Assembly (NCBI GenBank): GCA_963815305.1
Contig: CAWFFW010000002.1
Coordinates: 806,001 to 870,000, forward strand
Direction of reading: 5' to 3'
Length of the DNA stretch: 64,000 nt
Source of the DNA: CAXBID01 sp963815305
Lineage (GTDB): Bacteria; Bacteroidota; Bacteroidia; Flavobacteriales; Flavobacteriaceae
Position 1 is the stretch's first letter; every line of letters begins with the position of its first letter. The notes under the pieces are model-generated. The model searched no databases, had not been told where the DNA came from, and saw nothing but the letters and a program-made list of their open reading frames with translations. Position numbers and translations under genes: made by a program. Positions 30,746 through 38,962 of the stretch are shown one piece after another.

Positions 30746-31446
30746 GTTTTAAAAAACTCCGCCTCAAAAAGCTTACTAAAATGTTTTAACAACTTTTCTT
30801 TAACCTCAGCTTCATCAACCGTTTTTTTAGCTAACTCTACATTTAAAGACGTTACAGATTTTCCTCGAATACCACACGGAATTATATTATCAAAGTAACC
30901 CAAATTAGCATTTACATTAAGAGCAAAGCCATGCATGGTTACCCAACGGCTAGCGCGTACTCCCATAGCGCAAATTTTTCGAGCAAATGGTGTCCCCACA
31001 TCTAGCCAAACGCCTGTTTCCCCTGGGCTGCGCTCAGCTTCTAAACCGTATTCAGCTAAGGTTAAAATTATGATTTCCTCTAGAAAACGAAGGTATTTAT
31101 GAATATCGGTAAAAAAATTTTCTAAGTCTAAAATAGGGTAACCTACTATTTGTCCAGGCCCATGATAGGTAATGTCTCCACCTCTATTTATCTTATAAAA
31201 TGTGGCTCCTCTTTCAATAAGTTGTTGTTCATCTAAAAGTAAATTTGATATATCACCACTTTTACCTAGCGTATAAACATGATGATGCTCTACAAACAGA
31301 AAGTAATTATTGGTTTTCAAACCAGCATTTTCTCGCCTATTTTTAATTTTAGTATCTACAATACCTTTAAACAATTCTTCTTGGTATTCCCAAGTTTGTT
31401 TATAGTCTTTGTAGCCTAAATCTTGTAGTTCTATTTTCTTATTCAT
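30742..31446 (-). CDS. lipB: Lipoyl(octanoyl) transferase
   Basis: A 234-residue cytoplasmic enzyme that moves octanoyl groups from acyl carrier protein to lipoyl domains, the first step of lipoate synthesis. INRGGDITYHGPGQIVGYPI is the LipB signature; the catalytic Lys lies in RKICAMGVRASRW and the catalytic Cys in NIIPCGIRGKSV. I start at ATG 31446, because an upstream ATG at 31455 lies inside the -7 box and would be upstream of the transcript. It heads a two-gene unit with the membrane protein downstream. Confidence 0.95.
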   Translation of the reverse strand: MNKKIELQDLGYKDYKQTWEYQEELFKGIVDTKIKNRRENAGLKTNNYFLFVEHHHVYTLGKSGDISNLLLDEQQLIERGATFYKINRGGDITYHGPGQIVGYPILDLENFFTDIHKYLRFLEEIIILTLAEYGLEAERSPGETGVWLDVGTPFARKICAMGVRASRWVTMHGFALNVNANLGYFDNIIPCGIRGKSVTSLNVELAKKTVDEAEVKEKLLKHFSKLFEAEFFKT

Positions 31447-31452
31447 AGACTG

Positions 31453-31460
31453 CAAAATTA
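31453..31460 (-). promoter_or_regulatory. -7 box before lipB
   Basis: On the minus strand TAATTTTG matches TAnnTTTG and is 6 bases from the lipB ATG, implying a very short or absent leader. It decides the lipB start. A -33 box is not obvious. Confidence 0.55.
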
Positions 31461-31574
31461 CGATATTTTATATAAAAATGACAGAATACAAATGACAGAA
31501 GACAGGTGTTTGCTTTTGATGAATTTCAAAATCTGTAATTAATATAAACTATTAAACAGTGTAGACTAGGAAAA

Positions 31575-31733
31575 CTAATTTTTGGGATTATTAAGTATAA
31601 CCAATGCTGCAATAACACCAGGAACCCAGCCGCAAAGCCATAATAAAAAAACAATAATAATAGAACCGCAACCTTTATCGATAACCGCTAACGGTGGACA
31701 AATAATAGATAATAAGACTCTCCAAAAACTCAT
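31575..31733 (-). CDS. YqaE/Pmp3-family small membrane protein
   Basis: A 52-residue protein, too short for most ORF filters. It begins MSFWRVLLSIICPPLAVIDK and contains KGCGSII and LWLCGWVPGVIAAL, the two-helix pattern of the UPF0057/Pmp3/YqaE family of inner-membrane proteins, which are linked to membrane potential and stress. Both hydrophobic helices and the family-typical PP turn are present. A 69-residue plus-strand frame over the same bases is a shadow. The gene is divergent to lysS and lies downstream, on the same strand, of copy 2 of the interspersed element region. Confidence 0.9.
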   Translation of the reverse strand: MSFWRVLLSIICPPLAVIDKGCGSIIIVFLLWLCGWVPGVIAALVILNNPKN

Positions 31734-31821
31734 TGATTTGATTTTTAATACTGAAACAAGTTTAGCAAAAATTAACGATTCACATATTTGACGTAAAAGT
31801 ATCTTAATTGTTACAATCTGC

Positions 31822-31968
31822 GTTAGAGATTGTAATGAACATCCTTTTTAAAATTGAGCAGAACCAAATTAACTTTTATGTAAAAAATACTGAAAAACGC
31901 TTTTGATACGTATTGCAATAATGACTTAAAAAGATTTCAATGTAAAGCCCGACCCTTGTGGTAACGCC
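31822..31968 (+). ncRNA. Flavobacteria-type interspersed structured element, copy 2
   Basis: This shares the arms of the element at 15427: left arm GCGTTAGAGATTGTAATGAA then CATCCTTTTT; right arm AAAAAGATTTCAATGTAAAG then CCCGACCC...GGTAACGCC. The central part is longer and less clearly paired. The right tail is of the widespread AAAGCCCGACCC...GGTAACGCC form seen in Flavobacteriia noncoding DNA. It ends about 87 bases before lysS, so it may be in the lysS leader or be an independent transcript. Confidence 0.5.
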
Positions 31969-32054
31969 TAGAAATTTCATAAATCTAAAATCGTAAATCG
32001 TAAATCAATTGATTATCTTTACGCCATTAAAATTTACACACAGCATTTTAGATT

Positions 32055-33749
32055 ATGTCGCAATTATCAGAGCAAGAACTTGTACGAAGAGAAAAATTAG
32101 TAAAATTACGCGAGTTAGGGATTAATCCGTACCCTGCCGATTTATACCCTGTAAAAGACACCTCGAAATCTATAAAACAGGATTTTGAAATAGGAAACAA
32201 AGTGATTATTGCTGGACGATTAATGTCTAGACGCATACAAGGAAATGCCAGTTTTGCTGAGCTACAAGATGCTGAAGGGCGTATACAGGTTTATTTTAAT
32301 AGAGATGAAATTTGCGCTGGCGAGGATAAAAGCAAATACAATGATGTTTACAAAAAATTGCTTGATATTGGTGATTTTATTGGGGTTGAGGGCGATTTAT
32401 TTACCACAAAGGTTGGCGAAAAAACAGTCATGGTTAAAAACTTTACCTTATTAAGTAAGGCATTAAAACCGTTACCATTACCTAGAACGGACGCTGATGG
32501 AAAAGTGCATGATGCGTTTACCGATCCTGAGCAACGTTATAGACAACGTTATGCAGATTTGGTTGTAAATCCTCATGTAAAAGAGGTGTTTGTTAAGCGC
32601 ACCAAATTGTTTAATGCCATGCGTGATTTTTTTAATACCGCTGGTTATTTTGAGGTTGAAACGCCTGTTTTACAACCTATTCCAGGTGGTGCTGCGGCAC
32701 GCCCGTTTATAACGCATCACAACGCTTTAGATATTCCGCTTTATATGCGAATTGCTAACGAATTATATCTAAAAAGATTGATTGTTGGCGGTTTTGATGG
32801 GGTTTACGAGTTTTCTAAAAACTTTAGAAATGAAGGGATGGATAGAACCCATAATCCTGAGTTCACCGCCATGGAAATTTATGTGGCGTATAAAGATTAT
32901 AATTGGATGATGGATTTTTGTGAGCGTTTGCTAGAGCATTGCGCTATGGCTGTTAACGGAACTACTAAAGCCAAATTTGGCGAACATCACATAGATTTTA
33001 AAGCACCATACGCTAGAGTCACTATGGCAGATTCTATAAAGCATTTTACTGGTTTTGATATAAAAGGTAAAAGTGAAGCTGAAATAAGGCAAGCTGCTGT
33101 AGACATGGGTATTGAAGTTGATAATACTATGGGAAAAGGAAAACTTATTGATGAAATTTTTGGTGAAAAATGCGAAGGCAACTACATACAACCCACATAT
33201 ATTACAGATTACCCTAAAGAGATGAGCCCGTTGTGTAAAGAACACCGTGATAATCCTGAATTAACCGAACGTTTTGAGTTGATGGTTTGTGGCAAAGAAA
33301 TTGCTAATGCATATTCTGAGCTTAACGACCCGATTGACCAACGTGAGCGTTTTGAGCACCAACTAAAACTGGCTGCGAAAGGTGATGATGAAGCTACTGA
33401 ATTTATTGACTACGATTTTTTACGTGCTTTAGAATATGGTATGCCTCCAACATCAGGAATGGGTATTGGAATGGATAGACTTATTATGTTTTTAACCAAT
33501 AATCAATCTATACAGGAAGTTTTATTCTTCCCTCAAATGCGCCCAGAAAAGAAACCCTTAGCCATTAGTGACGATGGTAAAGCTGTTTTTGAACTTTTGA
33601 AAAAAGCTGAAAAATTAGAATTGGCTGATTTAAAGGATCAATCTGGGTTATCAAATAAAAAATGGGATAAAACCATTAAAGAATTAACTAAAAATAATCT
33701 TGCTAAGGTTGAAAAAACTGATAACGGGTTATTTGTTGGCGTAATGTAA
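32055..33749 (+). CDS. lysS: Lysine--tRNA ligase (class II)
   Basis: A 564-residue aminoacyl-tRNA synthetase. An N-terminal OB-fold anticodon-binding domain (~55-160: IIAGRLMSRRIQGNASF and LQDAEGRIQVYF) precedes the class II catalytic core with motif 1 (RTKLFNAMRDFFNTAGYFEV region), motif 2 (FRNEGMDRTHNPEFT) and motif 3 (GMGIGMDRLIM). A ~60-residue C-terminal extension (ISDDGKAVFELLKKAEKLEL onwards), as in other Bacteroidota LysRS, follows. A palindromic terminator lies just after. TATCTTTA about 35 bases upstream may be its -7 box. Confidence 0.97.
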   Translation: MSQLSEQELVRREKLVKLRELGINPYPADLYPVKDTSKSIKQDFEIGNKVIIAGRLMSRRIQGNASFAELQDAEGRIQVYFNRDEICAGEDKSKYNDVYKKLLDIGDFIGVEGDLFTTKVGEKTVMVKNFTLLSKALKPLPLPRTDADGKVHDAFTDPEQRYRQRYADLVVNPHVKEVFVKRTKLFNAMRDFFNTAGYFEVETPVLQPIPGGAAARPFITHHNALDIPLYMRIANELYLKRLIVGGFDGVYEFSKNFRNEGMDRTHNPEFTAMEIYVAYKDYNWMMDFCERLLEHCAMAVNGTTKAKFGEHHIDFKAPYARVTMADSIKHFTGFDIKGKSEAEIRQAAVDMGIEVDNTMGKGKLIDEIFGEKCEGNYIQPTYITDYPKEMSPLCKEHRDNPELTERFELMVCGKEIANAYSELNDPIDQRERFEHQLKLAAKGDDEATEFIDYDFLRALEYGMPPTSGMGIGMDRLIMFLTNNQSIQEVLFFPQMRPEKKPLAISDDGKAVFELLKKAEKLELADLKDQSGLSNKKWDKTIKELTKNNLAKVEKTDNGLFVGVM

Positions 33750-33776
33750 TCTTACTAATAGGTATAGATAAAAAAG

Positions 33777-33807
33777 ACCAGTAATATTAATATTACTGGT
33801 TTTTTTA
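33777..33807 (+). terminator. Terminator of lysS
   Basis: A perfect 24-base palindrome, ACCAGTAATATT/AATATTACTGGT, is followed by seven T residues, 27 bases after the lysS stop. Confidence 0.88.
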
Positions 33808-33986
33808 TTAAACTAACTAAACTTACTAAACTAACTCAGTACAAAGAGACTTAATTATTTCCAATTGTCGAAATAATTTAGAAATGTTTAACAATACTTC
33901 TTAAAAATTTAAACTTTCTTTAAGATTCAAGTAGGTATTATGTTAATTTTTTAAGAAAATGATATTCCATCCTAATGCTCTTCGAA

Positions 33987-34844
33987 TTATTTCAACAAAT
34001 TATTCATATGGTGATGGTAGGTATCAAAAGCATTCAAATTACCATGATTTCCTTCTTCGATAGTCACGAAAGTAGCTTGTGATTTTGGTACCACATCAAA
34101 TAATTTTTCTGCGGATGCATAAGGTACAACCTCATCATTTGTTCCATGAAATATGATTATTGGGCACTTTGATTTTTTAATAAACTTGTTTGTGGGAAAT
34201 TGATATTTCAATAATTTTTCTACAGGCAATATGGGAAATCTATCTTTCGCAACATCTAAAATACTGTAATAAGGTGTTTCTAAAATAAGTTGTTTAGGAT
34301 TGTTTTTTGAAGCTAAATAAGCAGCAATTCCTGTGCCTAGTGAGCGACCATAAAGCGTAATATCTTCTTCGATATAATCGTTTTTCAAATAATCATAAAA
34401 CAATTGGGCATCACTATAAAAAGCAGCTTCACTAAGTTTTCCTGTGCTTTTTCCGTAGGTTCGATAATCCATAATTAACACATCATAGTGCTTTTCAACA
34501 AAAAACTCAGATATAGTTCCCCAACGCGATAAATCGCCTGCATTTCCATGAAAATACAAAATTGCGCCTTTTGGGTTTTTAACTTTAAAATGAATAGCAT
34601 TTAGCTTAGCTCCATCCTCAGTTTGTAAATTTAATTCCTCAAAATCATGATTAAATTCATATTGATAATCTTGATCCAGAACGGTAGGTAAAAAAATAAT
34701 TTTTTCTTGTATAAAATACAATGCAGATGAAATCATAACATATAAACTTAGTAGTACTAAAATTAGTTTTTTAAACTTTTGTTTTGGTGGTTTTGGAGCT
34801 GTGTTTAACATGAATACTGGTTGTTGATAAATCGATATTTTCAA
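33987..34844 (-). CDS. Membrane-anchored alpha/beta hydrolase, paralogue A
   Basis: A 285-residue alpha/beta hydrolase with an N-terminal transmembrane anchor (LILVLLSLYVMISSALYFIQ, ~26-46). The nucleophile elbow is LYGRSLGTGIAAY (Ser in GRSLG), the acid lies in FHGTNDEVVPY and the His in EEGNHGNLNAF. The layout is of the ABHD13/YfhR-like group; its substrate is unknown. The reading frame starts inside the upstream paralogue, overlapping its end by 74 bases; an alternative start at Met12 (34811) would still overlap by 41. It follows paralogue B, likely by duplication. Confidence 0.82.
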   Translation of the reverse strand: MKISIYQQPVFMLNTAPKPPKQKFKKLILVLLSLYVMISSALYFIQEKIIFLPTVLDQDYQYEFNHDFEELNLQTEDGAKLNAIHFKVKNPKGAILYFHGNAGDLSRWGTISEFFVEKHYDVLIMDYRTYGKSTGKLSEAAFYSDAQLFYDYLKNDYIEEDITLYGRSLGTGIAAYLASKNNPKQLILETPYYSILDVAKDRFPILPVEKLLKYQFPTNKFIKKSKCPIIIFHGTNDEVVPYASAEKLFDVVPKSQATFVTIEEGNHGNLNAFDTYHHHMNNLLK

Positions 34845-35649
34845 GTTTACTATTTAATATCTCATGAATCATTTTATGGTACGATTCAAAGTTATTTAGA
34901 TTTTTATGTCCGCCACCAATTACCGAATGGAGTTTAGTAAGTTTTGGATTCACTTTTGATAATTTAATACTGGTTTTAAACGGAATAAGTTTATCATTGG
35001 TACCATGAATAATATGAATAGGACACTTTACATATTTTAGCCATTTGTAAGTTGGCAAAGGGTATTTTAATAAAATGGATAAAGGCATAAATGGTGCATA
35101 GCGTGCTGTAACTTTTGTTAAACTATAATAAGGTGCATCTAAAATAAGCATTTTAGGATTGTTCATAGATGCTAATTTTGCTGCAAAACCTGAACCTAAA
35201 CTACGGCCGTATAGTATAATTCTATCTTCAGTTGTAAGTTCCTTTATTTTATTATAAACTTCTTGTAAATCTCGTTTGATGGCTTTTTGTGATCGTCTGC
35301 CGGTGCTTTTTCCAAAACCACGATAATCTACCATCAGTACATTGTAATCATGTCTAGTAAAATCAACAGCAAACTTACCCCAACCTTTTATACTTTTAGA
35401 GTTTCCTTTTAAATATAGAACCACACCTTTACTTTCTCCTTTCGGAAAAAAACGAATACCGTTAATTACAGCCCTATCTCTGGTTTCTAAATTATATTCT
35501 TTAAATTCTTGATTTTCATAATTAAACTCAAAATCCTCAGAAAGTTTTTCTGGTTTAAATAGCATGTAATCTTGCAAATAATATAACGCAATGCTTATTG
35601 TTATATAAACGATTAAAATTATAGTAAGTATGTGCAACCAATATGACAT
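34771..35649 (-). CDS. Membrane-anchored alpha/beta hydrolase, paralogue B
   Basis: A 292-residue hydrolase with a TM anchor (LTIILIVYITISIALYYLQD, ~8-27). The nucleophile elbow is ILYGRSLGSGFAAKLASM, the acid lies in HGTNDKLIPF and the His in IGGGHKNLNNFE. It aligns along its length with the downstream paralogue A (VLMVDYRGFGKSTGR here, VLIMDYRTYGKSTGK there), so the pair arose by tandem duplication. Its C-terminal tail (LSTTSIHVKHSSKTTKTKV) is the part overlapped by paralogue A. Confidence 0.82.
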   Translation of the reverse strand: MSYWLHILTIILIVYITISIALYYLQDYMLFKPEKLSEDFEFNYENQEFKEYNLETRDRAVINGIRFFPKGESKGVVLYLKGNSKSIKGWGKFAVDFTRHDYNVLMVDYRGFGKSTGRRSQKAIKRDLQEVYNKIKELTTEDRIILYGRSLGSGFAAKLASMNNPKMLILDAPYYSLTKVTARYAPFMPLSILLKYPLPTYKWLKYVKCPIHIIHGTNDKLIPFKTSIKLSKVNPKLTKLHSVIGGGHKNLNNFESYHKMIHEILNSKLENIDLSTTSIHVKHSSKTTKTKV

Positions 35650-35699
35650 AAATTGAGAAACGTTAGAATACTAAGATACAATAAATGGGAAACTTATTT

Positions 35700-36372
35700 T
35701 TATTCAAAATATTTCATTAAGATTACCTGAAAAGGATCTCTGTTAACCACCGTATAATAAAATAAAGCTCCCAACCAACCATGAAATAAGCCCATAGCAT
35801 AAATATTTTTAACTTTTAGATATACATAGCCATAAAATAAAGCTAGAATAAATGTACCGATCATTAACCATGTAGATGGAAAATGAACTAAGGAAAATAG
35901 AATATCTGTTATAAATATAATTATAAGTTTACTTAACTTCTTGCGCTTTAAGTCCTTTAAATTTCCAGCTATTAGAGCTATCACTAAAAATTGCTGAATA
36001 CTTCCCCATAATAGGATAGGTTATTAAAATTGGTAAAATATGCCATGTGATATGTATTGTTTTTTGATAAAAACCAATACTTACAAATACCCCAAAAGGC
36101 AACATGAGTTTTAAAGCCTCTTTAAAATTATCGAACCTGAAACCCCAATATTTTAAAATATTTTTTTCTTGCTTATGTTTATAAATTATATAGCTAACCC
36201 AAGCTAATATGGCAAATACAACATATGGTAATCTCCAATTAATATAATCCATAAAAATAAACTTACCGATTGCAGTAAAAACAACAGCAACTATTTCTAG
36301 TATTCTTACTTTATCTCAAATTAAGCGCTTTTCAGAAAATTCCAATAAATCTTTCGTGAGTTTTGATTTCAT
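35700..36372 (-). pseudogene. CPBP-type intramembrane protease, decayed
   Basis: The frame begins ATG AAA TCA AAA at 36372 (MKSKLTKDLLEFSEKRLI), meets an in-frame TGA at 36318-36316, continues in the same frame as DKVRILEIVAVVFTAIGKFI then FMDYINWRLPYVVF, and breaks again near 36010 where an extra G in ATGGGG shifts the frame; corrected, the text reads PIMGSIQQFLVIALIAGN and continues to LFSLVHFPSTWL and GLFHGWLGALFYYT. That is the CPBP architecture with both His motifs. The glutamate motif (EExxxR) is replaced by QQ, so even a repaired protein would lack the usual catalytic Glu pair. The start is coupled to the upstream pseudogene (stop TGA, one base, then ATG). Confidence 0.75.
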
Positions 36373-36373
36373 T

Positions 36374-36676
36374 TCAAAATTTCAAAAAAAAAATCAAAAT
36401 TAGAAATAGAATTATAGATGTCAACAATGTTAAAATGGATAGAAAAGAAAGACTTTTAACATTATACTTTTTTCTTTTAAATACTTTGAAAGCTAAAAAT
36501 AATAAGGACTGGTTGTATTAATACTGAAGGTATGGTTAACAATTCTTGAAAACACCTATCAAAACAAAATCAGATTGTAATACAGTGAAATTTAAGTACA
36601 CTATTAGTAAAAATAAGGATGATATTATACTCGCTACTAATATTAACTTTTCTGAAATAACACCTTTTGAACTCAT
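36374..36676 (-). pseudogene. Small three-helix membrane protein, frameshifted
   Basis: Minus-strand ATG 36676 opens MSSKGVISEKLILVASIISS, then a hydrophobic helix, up to LIGVF, where one T seems missing; the frame resumes as ELLTIPSVLIQPVLII, and one T seems extra before LAFKVFKRKKYNVKSLSFLS and the end at TGA 36374. Corrected, a ~100-residue protein with three hydrophobic segments appears, like a small membrane family common in Flavobacteriia. The lesions are two homopolymer indels of opposite sign. It was first in an operon with the CPBP gene below. Confidence 0.65.
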
Positions 36677-36704
36677 AATTACATTTTTCGCTTATATTCT
36701 TTTT

Positions 36705-36734
36705 AAAACCCCGCAGCCTAAACCACGAGGTTTT
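36705..36734 (-). terminator. Possible terminator after the YiaA/B gene
   Basis: The stem AAAACCTCG/CGGGGTTTT (9 bp with one G-T pair, 12-base loop) lies 60 bases beyond the YiaA/B stop; a T tract on the minus strand is only weak (TTTTAAAAAG). It could also be part of a leader for the decayed operon. Confidence 0.4.
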
Positions 36735-36793
36735 GGGTTACTAACCATCATCAAAACAACCCTTTACTCCTTGTTTTGACAATCTAAAGATTT

Positions 36794-37276
36794 TTACTTT
36801 TCTTCTTTTACGTTTCTAGAAATATATTGAACGTCTCTTGTGTTTTTTTGTACTGCAATAGCAGCAAATAAACTGAGTAGAAAAGACATGCCGTAAAATC
36901 CTTTTTCACTTAAAAGTAAATCGGCATTCCATAAACCAATCACCAATAGCACTATGGAAGTTATCGTAGTAAACCAACTAATGCTATAATAAATCTCAGT
37001 TACTGGTATATCCTCCATTTTATCCCTAACTGCTTTTTGTACTGAGATTACAGAAAATAAACCAAATAGTAATATGGTGAAATAATAGCCTTTTTCATTC
37101 AGCATCATATCGGCGTTCCATAAACCAATACAATAGGCGGTCATCCCAATTAATAAGGCACACCAAGAAGCTCCAACAAAAGCTGAAGTTGGTTTTTGAT
37201 CGTAAATTTTAAGCTTTTTTTTAGTTTCTTTTTTATTTGATTTGTCATCAATTGAAACTGTGGTTTGATAATTCAT
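36794..37276 (-). CDS. YiaA/YiaB-family inner-membrane protein
   Basis: A 160-residue protein with two tandem two-helix units: GMTAYCIGLWNADMMLNEKG with following helix, and VLLVIGLWNADLLLSEKGFY with following helix. The repeated IGLWNA(D)xxLxEKG and AxxVQKxxRD signatures are those of YiaA/YiaB domains, here duplicated in one polypeptide. A soluble basic N-terminal ~28 residues precedes it. The function of YiaA/B is unknown. Confidence 0.88.
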   Translation of the reverse strand: MNYQTTVSIDDKSNKKETKKKLKIYDQKPTSAFVGASWCALLIGMTAYCIGLWNADMMLNEKGYYFTILLFGLFSVISVQKAVRDKMEDIPVTEIYYSISWFTTITSIVLLVIGLWNADLLLSEKGFYGMSFLLSLFAAIAVQKNTRDVQYISRNVKEEK

Positions 37277-37427
37277 AATATTTGTTTTAATGATTATGCA
37301 GCAAAACTGCGATAATTCATTTAACTCAAAAACACTAATTTTATATAAAACTGACGATATAAATTAAAATATATTCTTATTATATACTATATTTAATCTC
37401 TATTTAATATTATTTAATGACGATTAA

Positions 37428-38939
37428 ATGAATGAATTACATCACATAGTTTCAACGTTTTCAAAAGAATATCAAAAACATTTTATTTCATATTTACAGA
37501 AAAACAACAAGCGTAGCGACACAAAAAATATTCAGTTATTCAAACATTTATTAAATGATAAGCTATCATCCAAAGCCATTTGTTTTAAAATATACAAACA
37601 AGAAAACTCAGCTGCATACCACGCTTTAAGGAAACGTTTATACAAGTCTATTATTGATTTTATAGCAAATATGAGTTTACTGCAAGAAAATTCGGTAGAT
37701 ATGCAAATTATCAAGTATATATTAGCATCCAGAACATGTTTAGAGCATAAACAATACAAAATGGCTTATAAAATTTTGGATAAGGCTGAAAACTTAGCTT
37801 CCGAGCATCATTTATTCTCATTGCTTAACGAAATATATCATACTAAAATTCAATATTCCTACACAAATACTAGTATTATATTTGATGAAACAATTTCAAA
37901 ATTCAAAAACAATCAAAAAAATTATTTTCTAGAAGATGAACTTAATATCGTTTATGCTAAAGTGAGACAGACTTTAAATGATATTACGTTTAACGGAACA
38001 GTAATAGATTTTCAATCGGTTTTAAATACCATTTTAAAAGAACACCGTATTAGCATAAACGAATCTATGTCGTTTAAATCGTTATATCAACTTATGTCTA
38101 TCATTGGACTTTCAGCTTTTGTTACAAACGATTATCTAAAAACCGAACCCTTCTTAATTGATACATACCATACCATTGTAAAATCTAATAAACAGCAAAA
38201 ATCGCTTTATTATCATATACAAATTCTTTACTTAATTGCGAATATTTTATTTAGAAACAAAAAATTTGAACACTCTCAAAACTATTTAGCTTTAATGCAT
38301 CAAGAAATGCTAAATAAAAACAAAAAATATTACAATACATTCAAACTCAAATATCATCTTTTACAAGCACTCAATTTAAATTATTCCAATAAACAAGATG
38401 AAGCTATTACTATGTTACAACCGTTTATAAATTTAAAACACGAGGATACAGAATCGCTTTTAGACATTTATTTAAGTCTAATTGTGTTCTATTTTCAAAA
38501 AAATAATTTCAAAAGGGCACATCATTTATTTTCAAAATTTTATCATACCGATACTTGGTATTTAGAGAAAGCCGGAAGAGCATGGGTTATTAAAAAAAAT
38601 TTAATTGAAATATTACTTTATATTGAACTGGAGTATATAGAATTAGCTGAATCTAGACTTTTGAGTTTTAAAAGAAGTTATTCAAAATATTTAAAGAGCA
38701 TTAATCAAGATCGTGTTTTAATTTATTTAAAACTTGTTGAAAACTATTATAAAAATCCAGAAAAAATAGCTTCGGAAGCTTTTAAAAATACCGTTGAAGA
38801 TTCTTTTGAATGGTTGAGTAAAGAAAAAGAAGATATTTTTGTAATGAGTTTTTATGCGTGGTTAAAAAGTAAAATGGAACATGAAAATTTATATACTACT
38901 ACTTTAAATCTTGTTAGAGATTCAAAAAATTCAGATTAA
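37428..38939 (+). CDS. Helical repeat protein, unknown function
   Basis: A 503-residue protein without a signal peptide, almost entirely alpha-helical in character, with TPR-like segments (HYHIQILYLIANILFRNKKF, HSQNYLALMHQEML, LYIELEYIELAESRLLSFKR). It begins MNELHHIVSTFSKEYQKHFI; I recognise no named domain at the N terminus, although a region reading HALRKRLYKSIIDFIANMSL resembles helical adaptor domains. It is a cytoplasmic protein directly followed, 23 bases on, by a secreted beta-rich protein, suggesting one transcript. Confidence 0.65.
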   Translation: MNELHHIVSTFSKEYQKHFISYLQKNNKRSDTKNIQLFKHLLNDKLSSKAICFKIYKQENSAAYHALRKRLYKSIIDFIANMSLLQENSVDMQIIKYILASRTCLEHKQYKMAYKILDKAENLASEHHLFSLLNEIYHTKIQYSYTNTSIIFDETISKFKNNQKNYFLEDELNIVYAKVRQTLNDITFNGTVIDFQSVLNTILKEHRISINESMSFKSLYQLMSIIGLSAFVTNDYLKTEPFLIDTYHTIVKSNKQQKSLYYHIQILYLIANILFRNKKFEHSQNYLALMHQEMLNKNKKYYNTFKLKYHLLQALNLNYSNKQDEAITMLQPFINLKHEDTESLLDIYLSLIVFYFQKNNFKRAHHLFSKFYHTDTWYLEKAGRAWVIKKNLIEILLYIELEYIELAESRLLSFKRSYSKYLKSINQDRVLIYLKLVENYYKNPEKIASEAFKNTVEDSFEWLSKEKEDIFVMSFYAWLKSKMEHENLYTTTLNLVRDSKNSD

Positions 38940-38962
38940 TAAACATGATCTATTTTTGTTAA

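Noticed and set aside
31582..31791. 69-residue plus-strand frame
   Set aside because: It is the shadow of the YqaE/Pmp3 gene on the other strand.
31484..33838. Short AT-rich direct repeats (ACAGAATACAAATGACAGAA, TCGTAAATCGTAAATC, AACTAACTAAACTTACTAAA)
   Set aside because: Low-complexity slippage tracts in intergenic DNA, with no pairing or coding signal; not treated as functional elements.
36682..36755. Short minus-strand peptide MVSNPKPRGLGCGVLKRI, like a small modified-peptide precursor
   Set aside because: The bases form a terminator-like hairpin (AAAACCTCG...CGGGGTTTT), and no modifying enzyme or exporter gene is nearby.
36546..36779. 77-residue plus-strand frame
   Set aside because: It lies antisense to the decayed small membrane protein and the hairpin; no hydrophobic or family pattern of its own.
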